Shown here in pieces: positions 12,068 through 25,132 of a DNA stretch of 38,566 bases. Numbering within the stretch: position 1 is the stretch's first letter; each line of letters starts with the position of its first letter. The notes beneath the pieces were generated by a model. That model made no database searches. It saw only the letters and a program-made list of their open reading frames with translations, and was not told where the DNA came from. Position numbers and translations under genes: made by a program. Origin of the DNA: Pelargonium nanum (Eukaryota; Streptophyta; Magnoliopsida; Geraniales; Geraniaceae); contig JAYMTF010000358.1 in assembly GCA_036897485.1 (NCBI GenBank), positions 1 through 38,566 of the forward strand, written 5' to 3'.

Positions 12068-12143
12068 TAAGTCATCAAGCAAGCGAGCACGCATGAAGCA
12101 GAAGGTGGAAAATCTAGAAAGCCGATTGGAAGCTAGCTCGTAA
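12068..12143 (+). pseudogene. Short orphan basic/coiled-coil coding fragment
   Basis: An open segment of ~25 codons follows an acceptor-like TTTGTAG and ends in TAA at 12141-12143. It encodes a basic stretch then a leucine-zipper-like stretch (SKRARMKQKVENLESRL). The pattern resembles the end of a bZIP or coiled-coil protein, but it is too short to assign. No other exon of such a gene was found nearby. It may be a relic exon, an alternative last exon of an unseen transcript, or chance. Confidence 0.25.
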
Positions 12144-14021
12144 TCTATTTGGGTAAGCTTATAAATCAGTCAAACTAGCTTGTACTATATTTGAAAGACG
12201 ACTTCATTTAATTTGTACTGATAGCGGGGTGTTAAAAAGTTGGTCATTCTTCTCGCTTTGACTCACGTCGAATTCACCAAATGTATGTTATTGCATGTGA
12301 TATGTAATTATCTCAAACATCACATTATTCCTCTTATCCCCCACACTCCATGCATTGGCCTGTTTTATCTCCTCTTCTGCACACTTGGACCTTTTCTATA
12401 TTTCATTTTTCTTAGTGAGCTCTCTCCTTTTCAAGGAAGGTGAAAGCCACTCCTCCAAGTCTGCTCATATGATGGGCTTGTGCCCCATCTTTGTTCGGGC
12501 CAAGCTCCTCATCTGAACAGAGGGGTATTTACTATTTAGAGCAACTCCAACGCAGTGCTTAACATTTTGGTGTCAACGCCAAGCGTTGGAGCGAAAAACG
12601 TTAAGTGGAGATACTACCTATTAAACGGCTAAGCAACGATGCTACACAATTGAAACTCTTTTTATATATGAATAGAAATTAATTTTACTTTAAATTCAAT
12701 CAGCCAAACTATAATCGGCTCAAGGACCGGACTGAATAGACCTAATCTAATTTCTTTTATGAAGACTAAATCGGTCCGGTCCTACTCCAAGTAGGTAAAT
12801 TTTCGTTCCAGATCCAAACATGTCGAGTCCTATAAAAACACAAAGTATGTAATTTCAACTATTAAAAACACTTTGAATTCCCTCTGAGGTCTCAAGTTCG
12901 AGTCTCCTTGTCGACGGTATGGAGTAGAATTTGTTGGGTGGGGTTTAGGGTGACGCTCTCTTTGAAAAGTGAGAAACATTGTTATTTCAAGTATAAAAAA
13001 AAACTATATTATCAGTATCTTCTATGAAAACGAAAATTCAATTCGAGAGAAAATGAGTAAAATTAATTAGCAGACGGCACGGTGAATTTGAGCAATGTGA
13101 AGATTTGTCTGTTCAGTAAAGAGTAATGAGTCGCAGAGATGAGTAATGGAACAGAGGACATCTCTTTATATTTTCTCATCCAATTCGCAATAACCTGTAA
13201 AATTTATCATAATTTGTCCAGACAAAATTAATTTGAACTGTACTCGATTTCTTAATACCATATTTAACACCATAATATCTATTTATTTTCAGGTCAAGTT
13301 CACGTGAATCATTATTTATTTTTATTTTCATTTTTTGGGCATCAATGACCTACCATTAATTTGTTTGAACGAATCATTAATAATTTATACACAAAATTTT
13401 ATTGTGTCATTACTACTATGGATTTACTTGGTCAGGACAAGATCACATGTTTGCATAGAATAGAGTATTTTTTTTATATACAAAGAAAGTATTAGTTTCA
13501 TTAAAACTAACGATGAAATAAAGATTTCATAAAAAACCTATCAATTTTAATTCGTAGATCTCAAATGTTAAAAGAAATAACCAGTTGTCATATACTTTGT
13601 TACAATCTTGACTAAACCGATGAAACAATAGAATCATTCATTATTTTCTTCAAAAATATCTGACGAGTCCCAACCAAAACTCACTGACTCATAATAAATA
13701 GAAAAAAAAAAAAAACATTTTCTAGTATGGAAGCTAGAAAAATGTCGAACAAAGGAAGACATACAAAAGCTTCCAGTAATAGAGTAAAAACAAACTATAA
13801 ATTTAATATAACTACAAAAATACAATTTTAAAAAATAAAATAAATCAATTTATCCGTAGTAACATATTTGAACGAACTAACATGTAATGAAGACAAAAAT
13901 GATAAAAATGTTTTTGCAAGTTGATTAGATAGGAAGAGTCTATATTGATAATAAAACTAACAGAATAACATGACTAATCAGGTTGGATCGGTAACAAATG
14001 TGTTAAATAAATAAAAATAAG
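12144..14021. other. Intergenic DNA with small inverted repeats
   Basis: No gene is supported. A 9-bp perfect inverted repeat (ctccaacgc/gcgttggag at 12545-12553 and 12583-12591) lies in a GAGCAACTCCAACG-type context often seen at ends of plant DNA transposons. A GGACCGGA-type inverted repeat lies near 12724-12742 and 12764-12783. A segment near 12887-12906 (AGTTCGAGTCT) resembles the B box of tRNA-derived repeats but has no clear A box. The rest is AT-rich. Confidence 0.45.
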
Positions 14022-14526
14022 AAAAAATTACAGATGACACCTTATTTTGGCGTCCCAAAACACATGGCTACAAAAAAATATTTACATAACAAATCACTAC
14101 AATAAAAAAAAATCATAAAAGATCACTACCCTACATTATCATCTCGCCTGTTAAAAATTATTTTTGACAGATTTAGCACGTGTTTCTCATTATGTGATGG
14201 TCACATGACATATTAGTGAACTATTACATGAAGTGAGAGATAAACCACTAAGAGACAAAATAAGATTTGTATTGATTTTGTGAACATATCTTGGTATTAA
14301 TTTGATATCCAAGAAGTTTACAATTTTCAATAAGCATGCTATACAATTTCATTAATATGTCATATGTGACCATCACGTAATGAGATAGACATATTATGTT
14401 TGTTAAAAATAACTTTTGAAACACAAAATGATAACACAGAATAGTGATTTGTTATAAAAATATTTTTATAGTAGTGATATGTTATGAGGCCAAAATATTG
14501 AAATTAAATTCTTCTGTGATTTTTTT
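14022..14526. mobile_element. Long fold-back (MITE-like) element
   Basis: The left arm (about 14022-14230) and right arm (about 14335-14526) are imperfect reverse complements over ~200 bp, with a ~100-bp loop. The clearest matching block is at 14185-14215 against 14353-14385, sharing GTGATGGTCACAT and TCATTA segments. The outer ends match as AAAAAATTACAGA against the complement of TCTGTGATTTTTT. There is no coding capacity. This is the form of a nonautonomous fold-back element. Target duplications were not resolved because a poly-T run begins at the right end. Confidence 0.7.
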
Positions 14527-14690
14527 TTTTTTTTTTTGAAACTCCAAACATCATTAAGGTGGACCAACTGACGAAGCAGCTGCAAATAATTTATGAAGTT
14601 ATTCAAGTTCTTCTCCAAAATCATTACAACTTGAAACCAATGCATTCAATTTGCAATCCATGGAACCAAAGTCAATAAATACTCTCTCTA
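14521..14690 (-). mobile_element. LINE 3' tail fragment
   Basis: On the minus strand a short open tail ends in a TAA (residues include MDCKLNALVSSCNDFGEELE). A 3' UTR with TTAATGATGTTTGGAGTTTC follows and runs straight into an A-run (T-run 14521-14537 on the plus strand). This is the layout of a 5'-truncated LINE. Its poly(A) end abuts the right end of the fold-back element. No clear target duplication was found, so the 5' border is approximate. Confidence 0.5.
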
Positions 14691-17600
14691 TTATGTTACA
14701 TGTGACTAATAATGATAGCCAGATATTGCAAAAATAATTGAATTTTATAGTTACTTGATTATAAGAGAAAATATTTTATTATTGGCTATATCAATTATCA
14801 TTGAAATAGATGTTGTGAAAGTTGTTGCTGGAATTACAGACTAAGACGAGGAATTTGAAATTTTCAAAACTGATGATTGATGATATTTTAGGTTTAGCTT
14901 AGTTTTACGAAATTGATGATATTTAATAAACGAATTTATCTTGTAAAATTTTGGAATAGATAGGACAATTTGCACTATTAAACACATTTCATGCCTTAAA
15001 ACTAAAACCAGACATGAAAATCAATCATACTCAAAATACTATATATTCAAATTCAAATTAGATTTTATCATCTCAAACACTACATAAAATCGGATTTACC
15101 AGCTCTAGCCACGTTACCGGGGTAGTCATAGAGTTTATCCAAATGATCAACAATTATTTTGAAATTTTTGGTTACTATAAATAATTTATTTTAATTTGTT
15201 TTTGAGAAGATAATTCAGATACATCTGAGACTAATATTTGTTTTGCGGGTCTATAGCCGTAGATATTAATTAAAGAATATTACCTAAAGATGTTAAATAA
15301 CTTTTTTATCTTTAGATAAAGACATAAAACTCATCATTGTTATTCCACTAATAATATATTTATTCAACTTTATTGTTAAAAACTTTTCATTTTTTATATG
15401 AAATTTATTATAACAAAGGGTATTGTAATAAAATTATGTGTAAATATTTGCTAAAAGTGAAAAGTGACAATTATTTTGAAATAAAAATTGGACTCTAAAA
15501 TGACATTTAATTTGAAAAGACATAGTAATAAGGTTTAGTTTTGGGGGACAAAACTCTAAGTGGCCTGGCCAATCTTCTACGGAGACAAGAATCTGATAAA
15601 TGGGCCTTGATCATATATGATCAACGGCCAAGATCACGTTGTACGTGGTTCCCACATCACCACAAGATTTTCATATGGCCCACTCATTTGCTACGCGAGT
15701 AGTCAAATCAAGGGCCATGCTGACTTATGTTGTTTCCAACCAATCACATCATCCCACGTACATTATCAGGTTTTTTTATTTTCTATTCTAGAAAAAAAAA
15801 TAAAAATTCCTTCTGCATAATTTTTGACTGAAATCTGCTAGAACCCAAAAGCCAGTGATGATGAACTGATGAAATGTGAGCAGGGAATGATTTTTTTTTT
15901 CTTCTTCCCGAAAAGGAAAATATGTGACCCTATAAATTAGTCAGATTTAATTTGTCTATAAAAAAAATTGTCAGATGTCTTGGACTTATTATTATTTTTA
16001 TTGTTACATCTTTTTTAACTCCTATTAATGTTATCAACTATTCAACAATAGTTTTTTACATAAATATATGTGTTAATAACTTTATTTTTATTGTTGCTAT
16101 TAATCGTCATTTATTTTTGCAGCATAGTTGTCCGTAAATATTTAGTAAAACTATTGTCATGCTTCATATGGGGCAATTACTAACTCTAGCCGGTTTTCGA
16201 GTTATCCGTCTTTACTTTGGACGAGTATTATATTTTCAAGAGCGGTCTTGTCATCCTCACTTAACCTTCGTGTTAGTGTTCTCATTGAAAGTCTTTTTAC
16301 TCAAAATTGATTTCTCTAAATATTATTTATCTGATGTCATCCTTTTCTTCTCTATAGACCACATCTCAAGGGTGCTACACTCCTACTCCCAACATGGTCA
16401 CCTAAGACTATTGTGACAAATTAGTTCATAACATTACTTAAAGAGATCTCGCTTATAAATAGACCATTTTTGACGTCTAAATCAGATTACACTATGTCCA
16501 ATTGAGAAGTAAGATTCTATAGCATGACGATGCCTCGTAATTATGAGGCAAGCCTCGAAGGTATAACAACATGAACGTCTTACATATCCGAATTTTATTC
16601 AAGAACTTCATGGGATAAAAATTGACATCATCAATCATGGTCCCACCATGACATCATTCAATCTTTACAAGTATAAATACTCTCTTCTTGAACCGATAAA
16701 CTGATTTTAATTTAAACTCGAATCATTTTTACAATTACATATGCTCATTCTCACACCCGAGCACAAACTCTGGAGCACCTTGTCTCCATCCATGAACTAG
16801 TAGTGTAGTAAAAAAGACATGAACATGTCTATCTGTCTAGCAGAAGCCTTGTTCATGTCTGTCTCTCATTATGGGAAAGCCTAAGGGTACCCCTGAAATG
16901 TGACTACACGCTTAGAGGATTCCTCTGCAGATTAATGGTTGCCTATTGCTAGTGCTCTACTCATAAAATATTAAATAATTTTCTATAGACTTTTCATTCT
17001 CAACTCAATATATATTACCACAATGCCCTCTTCCTTTTTCTCCATTCTATTCGATCACTACTACTATGCACGTTTCCATTTCCGACATTTCACATCTTCA
17101 TTGATTGCTCTTCTCATATAGTAAATGATCTCAAGACCTAACATTTTGGATTTGCTCAGTCTCTAGTCATTAATAATTAAACATAAGATCTTTCTATGTT
17201 CATTTTATTAAGTGTGTAATACCCTACAACTGTGTCATTGTGTTTCAGTAAAATCTTTGTTTCCTCCTTATGAAAATAGTATTATATAATTAAATTGAGT
17301 ATTGTTTGACTAGACGATAGGTGTAATACCAATAACATGATTGTCTAAAAAATGAATACTATAACTCATTGGCAAATGTGAAAAATTTATAAGTTTCCAG
17401 CAAGACGGGTGTATCTTGACTAAGTTATTGGCAACAAAAATATTGGTTTCTTTAGGATAAGTCTATAGATGACTTCGTTAATCGAGAGCTCTTTATGCTT
17501 GCAATCTGTTAAATTTCAATAATGAGCTAAATACAATGGTCTGAACTTCCACTACTAAAACCTCAACCTTATTACTAACTTATATATAAAATTGCAATCA

Positions 17601-18713
17601 ATCTTAATGATACTCCAGTTTTAATACACAACTTCAACTCATTAATAATTATAACGTGTTTCATCATTTTAATCTATGAACACTTCAACTTTGTAATACA
17701 ATAGCATAAGTTAAAGTATAAAGAATTGGTAATTGAAAACATAACGCACAATAATTGTATATACGCATGTTTTAAAATAAATAAAATACTCTAAAACTAT
17801 CCAAAAATAAAAATATTAATAAATAAAACATCTTCAAGCGTGTAATCTAAAGATTCTAAATTCACCTTAAACCCATAATGGAATAAGCATTTAGACTTGT
17901 CAAATTTCAACTCATTCTCAAAACACATACATTTGAACTCAAAAAGTGTACCAACTCCTACCTTGTTAGTTTTTACGAAACAATTAAATAGTTAAAAAAG
18001 ATACATGTATATTACTTCTTTATGATTTTTACCCATTTTTTATTATCAATATATAAGTATATAACCATGTATATAGTATATAGTAAGATTAAATATTAGA
18101 GTGGGGGGGTTGTGGAGGCAGTGAGATAGGAGTAAAGGCAACATTATGACAATTAATTTGGAAATAAATAAGAATACAACGAACTTGCATATATGAGTTA
18201 ATATATTGGTTTTGGATATATATGTATTTAAAAATATAAATACTAGTAATCATTAAGGAGGAGCTAGCGGTTACAGCAGAAGCTGTATTAAATTGATCTC
18301 ACACGTACCCACATGGAGCTCCTTAAAGAAAATTAAAAGCTTTTACATACTACTTATTATCATTTGCTCATAATAAATAATACAAAATAAATTCCTCACG
18401 CATTATATATAATAATTAATTATCAAAATATGGACCATTTATAATTATTGTGGAAATTTACATTTCTTGGTCGGAGATGGTACGTACTGTTAGAAGCAAG
18501 AGTATTCGAGGAGAAAATGTAAATAAGCTCCATAAATATTGGACAGTTGGTGGTATTTGTATTTAGTAGTAGCAGTCCTTTTGCTTACCCAGCAATATTT
18601 TCTTTTTTCTTTCGATATGACAAGTCAAGTGAGTTGATAAGTCTTTGGGCACACTATATATTAAGATTATTACGTGAATTTAATTACTATTAGTCTAAAT
18701 TGGAGGGTGTAAA
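14691..18713. other. AT-rich intergenic DNA, no gene seen
   Basis: No coding region could be supported; the open frames are short and unlike known proteins. A perfect 16-bp palindrome (tgatcatatatgatca) lies at 15608-15623 in a slightly GC-richer patch (15560-15770) with ACGT-core motifs. Around 16600-16800 there is a TATAAATA promoter-like motif followed by a pyrimidine-rich stretch, the arrangement seen in plant LTR promoters, but without LTR ends or a primer-binding site. Confidence 0.4.
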
Positions 18714-19080
18714 CTACAATTTGAGGACGATATCGCATTCGGAGTTGAAAGCACTAGGGGAGAGAGTCGGTGTGCAACAACGAGCTAAGATATTCTAATT
18801 ATTGTTCGGTACTATCCAACTTACATGTATTAGTTGTCTCCAAAAGAATGATTCAGTGGTTAAGACATACACATTTACTGTAGAAGGTCGGAGATTCAAA
18901 TCTCATTGAGTCAGATGAGGAGGAAAAAGTTATCCATGTTGTATAACGCAAGCCTCAAGAGCAGGCACATGCTGCAAAATCAAGGATAACAATACGAACA
19001 TCTTAGCTCGTTGTTGCGTTCCGTCTCTTTATCCTAGTGCTTTCAACACTGAAGGCGACGTTGTCCTCTCAAATTGTAAT
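18714..19080. mobile_element. Fold-back element with a tRNA-like (SINE-like) segment in its loop
   Basis: Arms at about 18714-18795 and 18995-19080 are imperfect reverse complements. Shared blocks include TTGAAAGCACTAG, CAACAACGAGCTAAGAT and ACAATTTGAG. The ~200-bp loop holds a segment at about 18842-18910 with an A-box-like TCAGTGGTTAAGA (18853-18865) and a B-box-like GGAGATTCAAATCTC (about 18890-18905), spaced as in tRNA-derived repeats. No acceptor stem or cloverleaf could be drawn, so it is not a functional tRNA. Either a SINE inserted into a fold-back element or the element was built around one. Confidence 0.6.
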
Positions 19081-22000
19081 TTTGCCGGGTAACGTAATAT
19101 TCATAACATTTTTATGCTAACAAATTCTATTTCTCTATACAAGAGTATTTGACAATGTGATTCGTTATTGGAGATTCACATGATTGGTTTTAGGGAGACT
19201 ATAACGGATATCATTGACATATTTTTTTATATTCATCTATGACAACAATTTCTATATAAATAGTCTATTTGTCGCTTCGGCTCACCAACTGACAATTCTA
19301 AGAAAAAATGGTTACGATGATAATATTGCTAGAACTTTACTTGCAACTTAACATGCGGACATTTTGAGCTCGGGTTATATAAAATCTTGGATCCATTGTG
19401 TGTGACTTAAATAGTATGATTAGTTGAATTTCATGATTAGTGAAATGAGTAGAATCATACAAAAAGCAATTTGCTACATGAACAAAGATGTGCATGAGGC
19501 CTAACAAGTTGAGCTATAGTTCAACAAAAATATAGAACACAAGGAAAGGAACATGGATAATTATTTTGAAAAAGAGTGAGTAACAAATTTGGTTACTAAC
19601 TTCTTGCACTGGGTTTTCAGTTTCATTACTTAAATACCGTAAAGAGGTTTAGATGAATTGTAATAATTTAACGTTTGTATATTTTCCTTGTATCTATTGT
19701 ACAAGGGATCGACTGATATGATTTCAAAACCATGTAAGTTACTACAATTGTCATTTGTTTCTCAGCAATCATCGTTATAGAAAAGTTTTGGCAAACTTAA
19801 TATTTTTAAGTACATGATTGGCCAAAGTTGGACATTATTCAAGTTACAAGAGTAAAATGTTTTCATTAGCTGTCGGTAGAGGAAATGTAACTATCAGTGA
19901 TTCTAGCATTGAAAACATAAATAAATGTGATTTTGCGGTTCTAAACTATCAAATGTTTGTTTGGGATCTCTACAATTACTTGTTTGCAAACGTAAAAATA
20001 TGTACACATTCAACCAAAAGTTGTTTGATTGTTAGAGAATAAAAGAGCGACTTTCACAATGAAGATCCACCTGAGGTATGGTATAAGTCTTTTCCACAAG
20101 AGGTTGGAGGCTCTTACACTTGCTCTGTGTAAATTTCTCACTCAAAATTGTCCCTAATTTTACAATAGTTGTTGATAATCAAAATAACTCAAACTCAAGT
20201 CATAATGTTATGGCGTGATATTTGTTTTGGTTCTGTTAACCAAGAAAAAATACAGTACGATTGACCCTAAGAAGATTTGGGTCAACCTCATATTCATATA
20301 TACATGCATTATCTTACTTTATGCAATAAATTGTTCTAGCTAGTTTCACGGTCGACCTTTAATCGGTAGATCAAAATGTGATATGAGTTGACTTCATATT
20401 TAAATATACATTGATGAAATATCGGTTAACCTTACTTGTATACTAATGCTTGTATCCTCCAGGAAATTGATTTACAAAACAAAACATTTACGTTTTACAT
20501 ACATTTTATCTCTATAGACATTTGAATTAGACAACTCAAACATACTCTAAAAACTTTTCAACTGGATCACCTCATTTTAACGAGCACTTAAACATTCTCA
20601 ATGCATAATCTGAAGAATATAACGTAATAAATTAGTCGGATTAACGTGGACCGTGAAAAGTGTAGGATGGTATGAGATGAGATGAAAATGTGTCATAAAG
20701 CACGGGCGTGTCGATCCTTACAGCAAGGACAGATCAATGAATGTTAGAATATGAATACGCATGAATGTGTTAGTACGGTTATGAGAAAAATAAATGGATT
20801 GCGAGTAGTTATGGTTGGGGTATAGCTAGAGAAGAAGCAATTAAGGTGGGTGATGTCTAATATATATATATTATATGGAGAGTAGTAGTCTAATTTATTA
20901 GTAGTTGGCCACGAATGCGAAGTGACAATGAACCCGAGAGCAATACAAAACAAGCGGAGCGTAAATAGGCCAAGTAAATGTAATGAATGCTAATGTTAGC
21001 TTCATGTCCTTTCTTGTTACTACTACTACTAGTAGTGGCGACGCCCGTGCAACATTTTCTCGTGTGTTTTTAAAGTTACCTCCTATGCCCACCTCCACCA
21101 CCCCGTGTCGTGTCATTTTCTCGTTTTATCTTATTTTGTTTCAACGCTTTTAATGTATTTCTTCCGTCTTAAAAGTTAGCGACACCGACCTGTTGGACTT
21201 GCTAGTGCTCTCATAAGCTCTTATCGGATTTTGTATTGTTTTTCATAGTTTTTCTTCAAGCGACGTTCGGAAGTCTGCGCAGGCTTCCAGTGAGGTGAGA
21301 GTCTACTACGAGGATCTCGAACCAAAGAGTGAGTGTCGAGTGTTTGAGCTGCTTTGAGACTTGACTTTTTTTTTTCTATCACGAGCGTACAAATTTGATA
21401 CTCGAATTTAAGATCTCAAAAAGAGCAAGTGTCTCCACTTGCCCCTATGATACTTGGTCTTTTCCTGAATGTTGACATGGCACCAATGACATTACTTTGA
21501 CTACTCCCAACCACGATAAATAATCGTGCGGGTTCTTCGAGACGAATTCTGAAATATCATCCTCACTTTTGTTTTTATTTGGAGATTTCTTCACCTTCAT
21601 TATCGCCTCATTCGTCGATCGAATTTTCTCATATCCATTCAGAAATTTAGATTTATCCGAATAAACTCATAATTAAGAGAACAATATAAATCAAAATTGC
21701 TCATATTGACAAACAAATGCTGAGAATGGGGCCTCCATCTCGTCCCTAGTCGAGAGTCAGGAATAAAAAATTTCTCTTCTGAGTACACGTAAAATTCTAA
21801 GAAATTTACTATCCATACTCATACGAAGAAGAAAGGAGAAGAAAAGTGGATGACAAAATGAAGAGAGGGAAGGAATTTGGTCGACAACTAACGCAAAGAT
21901 AAAATAAGAGGAGATAATTTATTTTCTGCCCTTATTAAAACATAGTTTCGAGTGTAATTTTGAATCAAAACTATACAATTTTTAGTGTAACTAAGATATA

Positions 22001-22210
22001 AATTTATAGTTGATTGATACATAACTTACTCATTGTGAACATATTATATTCTTTTTTATAAGCTGAACATATTGTAACTGAGATCGACTATTCATATACG
22101 TTAAATAATTTTTTATTTTGTACCGCATCACATGTGAGTTATATGACAATTAATCAACAAGTTTGTTAGTAATAACACTTTTTGGAAAATTGTTAGTAAT
22201 AGCATTAAAG
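19081..22210. other. Intergenic DNA, no gene seen
   Basis: The open frames here are all under 80 codons and have no recognisable motif. Composition is AT-rich, with a mildly GC-richer patch at about 21170-21480. No tRNA, rRNA or transposon ends could be identified with confidence. Confidence 0.4.
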
Positions 22211-22211
22211 A

Positions 22212-22405
22212 GGTTAAGGATCCTAAGCCATGAATTATTTGGCTTAAGTTAAACCACCAATGAGATTACGACACCTCATTTAAAATGTTTGGATCCAGCG
22301 GGTCGCTCCGCTCCCACAAATTCAATTGGTGGGTAAATGAGTATTTTATTAATGTGGTGGCAAACTCTAAGTCAAGCCAAAAAATTCTTGGCTTAGATAT
22401 CTTAT
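22212..22405. mobile_element. Short MITE-like inverted-repeat element
   Basis: The left end (22218-22245, TCCTAAGCCATGAATTATTT then GGCTT) and the complement of the right end (about 22374-22403, containing AAGCCAAAAAATTCTTGGCT) are imperfect inverted repeats. Each end also contains a small internal palindrome around AAGCC...GGCTT. Secondary inverted motifs (CACCTCATTTA/TAAATGAG and ACCACC/GGTGG) lie further in. Total length is ~190 bp with no coding capacity. Target duplications were not clear. Confidence 0.5.
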
Positions 22406-24960
22406 TCTCTAACATTAAATCATATTATTTTCACCCAAAATAAATTAAGTGACATACTTAGTGCTATTTATCCTCTCAAGTCTCAAATATACAAATCTTT
22501 CACACCCTCATTACACAAATCAACATTTTATGTTTCTATTTATGTATTCAATCAAAATGTTGCTGCAAAATCACTTTTTAAGGAATAACACACTAGTAAA
22601 TGTAAACAAAAAAGTAACAAATTTCAAAAGCACCATTTCCAATATTTTGAAATTTGAACGATTAACTCCTCACAATTGCATATCATTCAAAAAAAGAAGA
22701 AACCACATAACTTTCTGGTCAAATGACACTAGTATTTTTAAATAAGTGAGCCCAATAATTAATGGTGCGGTGAAAACAATTTGAACCAAAGATAATACAA
22801 ATTTTGAAATGCACCATTTCCAAAATTATTTTGTGCTAATAATTAGTTGATTGAGTCAATCGGTTAGTGGTTCACTGGCTCATGACTCTAGTATATTTAT
22901 ATGCCACCAAAAACTCTAGGAATAGCTATAATAACATAAAACAAATTTTTTTGGCTATGCATTGCTCTTAGCCGACCTATGATCATACCACAAAAAAATA
23001 AAATGAAAAAGTTCTAGCTAAGAAAGAGTATTTAATGAAGGATGGCAATAATACAAATCCAAATATATAAATAAGAGAACACTCAAATGTTCAAACAAAT
23101 GGATGAATTTTTTAAAAACATAAATACTTATATGAATATTTAAAATAATTTTGAAGGATATTAAAACATATTCGTAAACAACATTTTTACTTGTATTTGT
23201 TCGATCTAACATGTCTTATAACTTAGTTGAATACGTTAGAACCGACTAAAAGTTGTTAAATAAAATTGGATATGATTTCAGTCTACCTCGAGTTAAGCAT
23301 GCAACATGTATTTCCAGATATAATAATTTGCCTAACTATTTTTTTAAGAAAAAAGTCACTAATTTTAGACAGAATTTAAATAAAACAAGACACAAGCTTA
23401 GACGGATGCGGATTAGAGGTACAATTTCGAGTTTAAATCGGGTTTGTTTGCTATAAGCTTGATAGAACCTAAACCTAACCCAATCAGAAAGGGTTTCAGA
23501 CTAATTCAAATTTCGAGTCTTGGTTCAAGGCAGTTTCACTTTTTAAACATATAATATGTATAATCGTGCAAATTTATATGTTTATACTCAAATTTTCACA
23601 AAAAGAATCAGACCTGATCAAAATAAAAAATTGTTTGACTTAGTTAAATTTTAGATACTCAAAAATTGATTGATTAGTGTTAAATTTCGGATAGTCGTAA
23701 ATTTGAGTCTAAATCGATGACTCTAACATGGAGTATTTATTTCGATTTCCAAATTTATTTGATGGGTGTAAACAAATGCTAGGAGTAAGAAACACAACGT
23801 GTGAATTTAATGTGAAATAATAAAACTACACTAGACACTCATAAATTATGAATCATGAATTCAAATGAGGAAAAAGAGAAGCCATTTCTCTTATTGTGCG
23901 CGTGGAAATTACGCGCTAGCTCGCAAGACCGAATTGATTGACCCTACAAACCACTAGGCAATCCCAATTTACAATTGGCGTCTTTTTGTTACCAATTCAT
24001 ATCGAATAGTAGTAGCAGCAGCTTTAAATACATGGGAAACTCATAAATTGTCTATTAAAAAAATCCATCTATTTTATTTTATCCATGATTTTTTTATTAC
24101 TATTTTATCCATGAATTAAGTGGTTGTTATATCACTCACCAGTTCAACTTGTACCATCATATCTAAAAAATATTACATAGTAAACAATATATATAGACAA
24201 TTAATTGAACGAGTAATATAAATTTATTAAATAGTTCTTCAAATTGGATTGCTATTTGTCAAATGTATCATTAATCCTCGTACGAGAAATGTAAAAATTT
24301 GAAGTAAGACATTCGATTTAGGGGTTCCTAAATGCACATTACTAAATAAACTCACCGATATGAAGTAAACCAATGGATACACAATACAGAACTCTTATAT
24401 ACACACATACATATGAAAAGAAAACAAACATTTATTAAGAGGCGAAATATAAAAACTTGATTTTTTTTTGCACTTCAAAATATAAGACCTTCATGAATAA
24501 GAATCACAATTTTCCAAAGAAAAATGATCAAAAATAAAGCAAACATCAAATCCAAAAATAACCCCAAAAACACTATAGCTTCACCAAAACTCCATAATTC
24601 TCCAAGAAACCAGGTAAACCGGCCAACAAATTTTGTACTCTAACTACTCCACTAAAATTTGTCACCTAAAGAATGTTACTTTATTTTGCTCTTAGTTCGT
24701 TTGTACACTAAAAAGTTTCCCAAACATATATATAAACTAGGAATTTATTTTCTGGTGTACTCTAATGAAATATTTTGTACAACTCTTTGTTATAAAATAA
24801 ATAAAAAAAATATTGAGAGAAAGCAAATAAAAATACCCATTATAATATAGAAAAATTTACTATTGGGGTATTAAATAATAAATAGGGAAATGACACAGTA
24901 ATCATTCAAGAAAAGAGGAGATGAAGATTCTCTCTCACAAACAATTCTGCAAGAACTGAA
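22406..24960. other. AT-rich intergenic DNA with one copy of a dispersed repeat
   Basis: No gene is supported. A segment at about 23460-23545 resembles two others in the window (28760-28860 and 29480-29590): it shares an AACC(T/A)AACCCAATC-AAAGGG core and a downstream AAATTT...GGTTCAAGG block. The remainder is low-complexity AT-rich DNA leading into the WOX3 promoter. Confidence 0.4.
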
Positions 24961-25028
24961 ATTTGTACAATTCAATGCTCCTCCCACCCAGACATCAGCA
25001 TGACACACCACCACCTTCATTGCCTTTC

Positions 25029-25036
25029 TATTTAAA
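25029..25036 (+). promoter_or_regulatory. TATA box of the WOX3 gene
   Basis: TATTTAAA lies 97 bp upstream of the start codon, which leaves room for a leader of about 65-70 nt. The flanking DNA is pyrimidine- and C-rich, as is common just upstream of plant start sites. Confidence 0.5.
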
Positions 25037-25132
25037 CCCTACTCCTCCCAACCCTAACACACACTTTTCAGTTTTTACTCACACACATAAATACATAGCT
25101 ATAGTACTTTTAATTAAAAGCCAAAAAACAAC

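Noticed and set aside
15952..16416. Two consecutive short plus-strand open frames in the gene desert
   Set aside because: Hydrophobic residues arise from AT-rich codons; no motif, no splice context and no promoter.
16600..16800. Solo LTR
   Set aside because: A TATAAATA promoter-like motif is present, but no TG...CA ends, target duplication or primer-binding site could be found.
18842..18910. A tRNA gene
   Set aside because: A and B box-like motifs exist, but no acceptor, D or anticodon stems can be paired, so I call it SINE-like only.
19818..20042. 74-codon plus-strand open frame
   Set aside because: No recognisable family, AT-rich codons, isolated in repeat-rich DNA.
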